Below, piece by piece: positions 6,446 to 6,589 of a stretch of DNA of 6,589 bases; the first letter of the stretch is position 1; each line of letters begins with the position of its first letter. Origin of the DNA: Spirochaetota bacterium (GTDB lineage Bacteria; Spirochaetota; Spirochaetia; Treponematales; Breznakiellaceae). The translations under genes and the position numbers were made by a program. The stretch is taken from positions 1-6,589 of the forward strand of contig JAEWSV010000557.1 in NCBI GenBank assembly GCA_023398155.1, given 5' to 3'. The notes beneath the pieces are model-generated. The model was given only the letters and a program-made list of their open reading frames with translations, was not told the origin of the DNA and did no database searches.

Positions 6446-6476
6446 GACGTAGCGAACCGCGGAGGGTCGCTACGTC
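6446..6476. terminator. Stem-loop after birA, possible terminator without a U tract
   Basis: GACGTAGCGA (6446-6455) and TCGCTACGTC (6467-6476) form a perfect 10-bp stem with an 11-base loop, five bases after the birA stop. No run of T follows on the plus strand and no run of A precedes it, so it is not a standard intrinsic terminator. It could act as a weak or Rho-assisted terminator, a 3'-end protecting hairpin, or a protein-binding palindrome ahead of the next gene. Confidence 0.45.
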
Positions 6477-6504
6477 AACGAAGGGAGCCGCGGAACAACG
6501 CATC

Positions 6505-6512
6505 AAAAGGAG
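6505..6512 (+). promoter_or_regulatory. Strong Shine-Dalgarno for the gene at the right edge
   Basis: AAAAGGAG lies six bases before the ATG at 6519-6521, near-ideal sequence and spacing. This site decides the start of the truncated last gene, and it contrasts with the absence of such a site before lnt and birA. Confidence 0.8.
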
Positions 6513-6518
6513 CATCGT

Positions 6519-6589
6519 ATGTCGACAGAACGAAAAGCGGCGCGGAGCGGGACCGCGCTCGTCGGGACCACCCTGGTAGCCCTCTTCGC
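6519..6589 (+). CDS. N-terminal fragment of a protein with a signal peptide or membrane anchor
   Basis: Only 23 codons plus two bases lie in the window. The peptide starts MSTERKAARSG and continues into an apolar stretch, TALVGTTLVALF, at the edge. A short basic head followed by a hydrophobic segment indicates a signal peptide or N-terminal membrane helix, so the product is probably exported or membrane-anchored. The frame is supported by the excellent upstream Shine-Dalgarno. No clear promoter is seen between birA and this gene, so it may be co-transcribed with birA despite the hairpin. The function cannot be told from this fragment. Confidence 0.7.
   Translation, partial: MSTERKAARSGTALVGTTLVALF

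Overview
The window is a GC-rich, gene-dense chromosomal stretch with no mobile elements, RNA genes or CRISPR arrays that I could see. It has two divergent transcription units that meet in a short AT-rich region at about 3545-3627. Lnt implies a bacterium that makes triacylated lipoproteins, most likely with an outer membrane. The mix of genes (a divergent galactokinase-like GHMP kinase, SurE, TPR and NHL proteins, Lnt, a regulatory BirA) would fit a GC-rich spirochaete. That placement is an impression, not something the sequence proves.

Left unit, minus strand, read from 3544 down to the window edge: a galactokinase-family GHMP kinase, SurE (survival nucleotidase), a 226-residue TPR protein that starts at GTG, and a secreted TPR plus NHL beta-propeller protein cut by the left edge. 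The junctions are very tight (6-base gap, 10-base gap, 4-base ATGA overlap). Shine-Dalgarno sequences are embedded in or beside the preceding stop codons, so this reads as one translationally coupled operon. A good sigma-70 type promoter (3581-3609, minus strand) precedes it.

Right unit, plus strand: lnt (apolipoprotein N-acyltransferase, catalytic E323/K391/C449), then birA (biotin-protein ligase with an N-terminal winged helix), then the first 23 codons of another gene with an excellent Shine-Dalgarno and a hydrophobic N-terminus. birA appears to have its own promoter.

The most striking signal is a 9-bp inverted repeat, GTTAACCAT/ATGGTTAAC (5433-5459), lying over the birA start codon. It closely resembles the BirA operator known from other bacteria, so birA probably represses itself. 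Other points of interest: the kinase keeps the galactokinase catalytic core and C-terminal motifs but has lost several sugar-contacting residues; and lnt and birA both lack a recognisable Shine-Dalgarno and have promoter-like elements so close to their start codons that leaderless transcripts are plausible.
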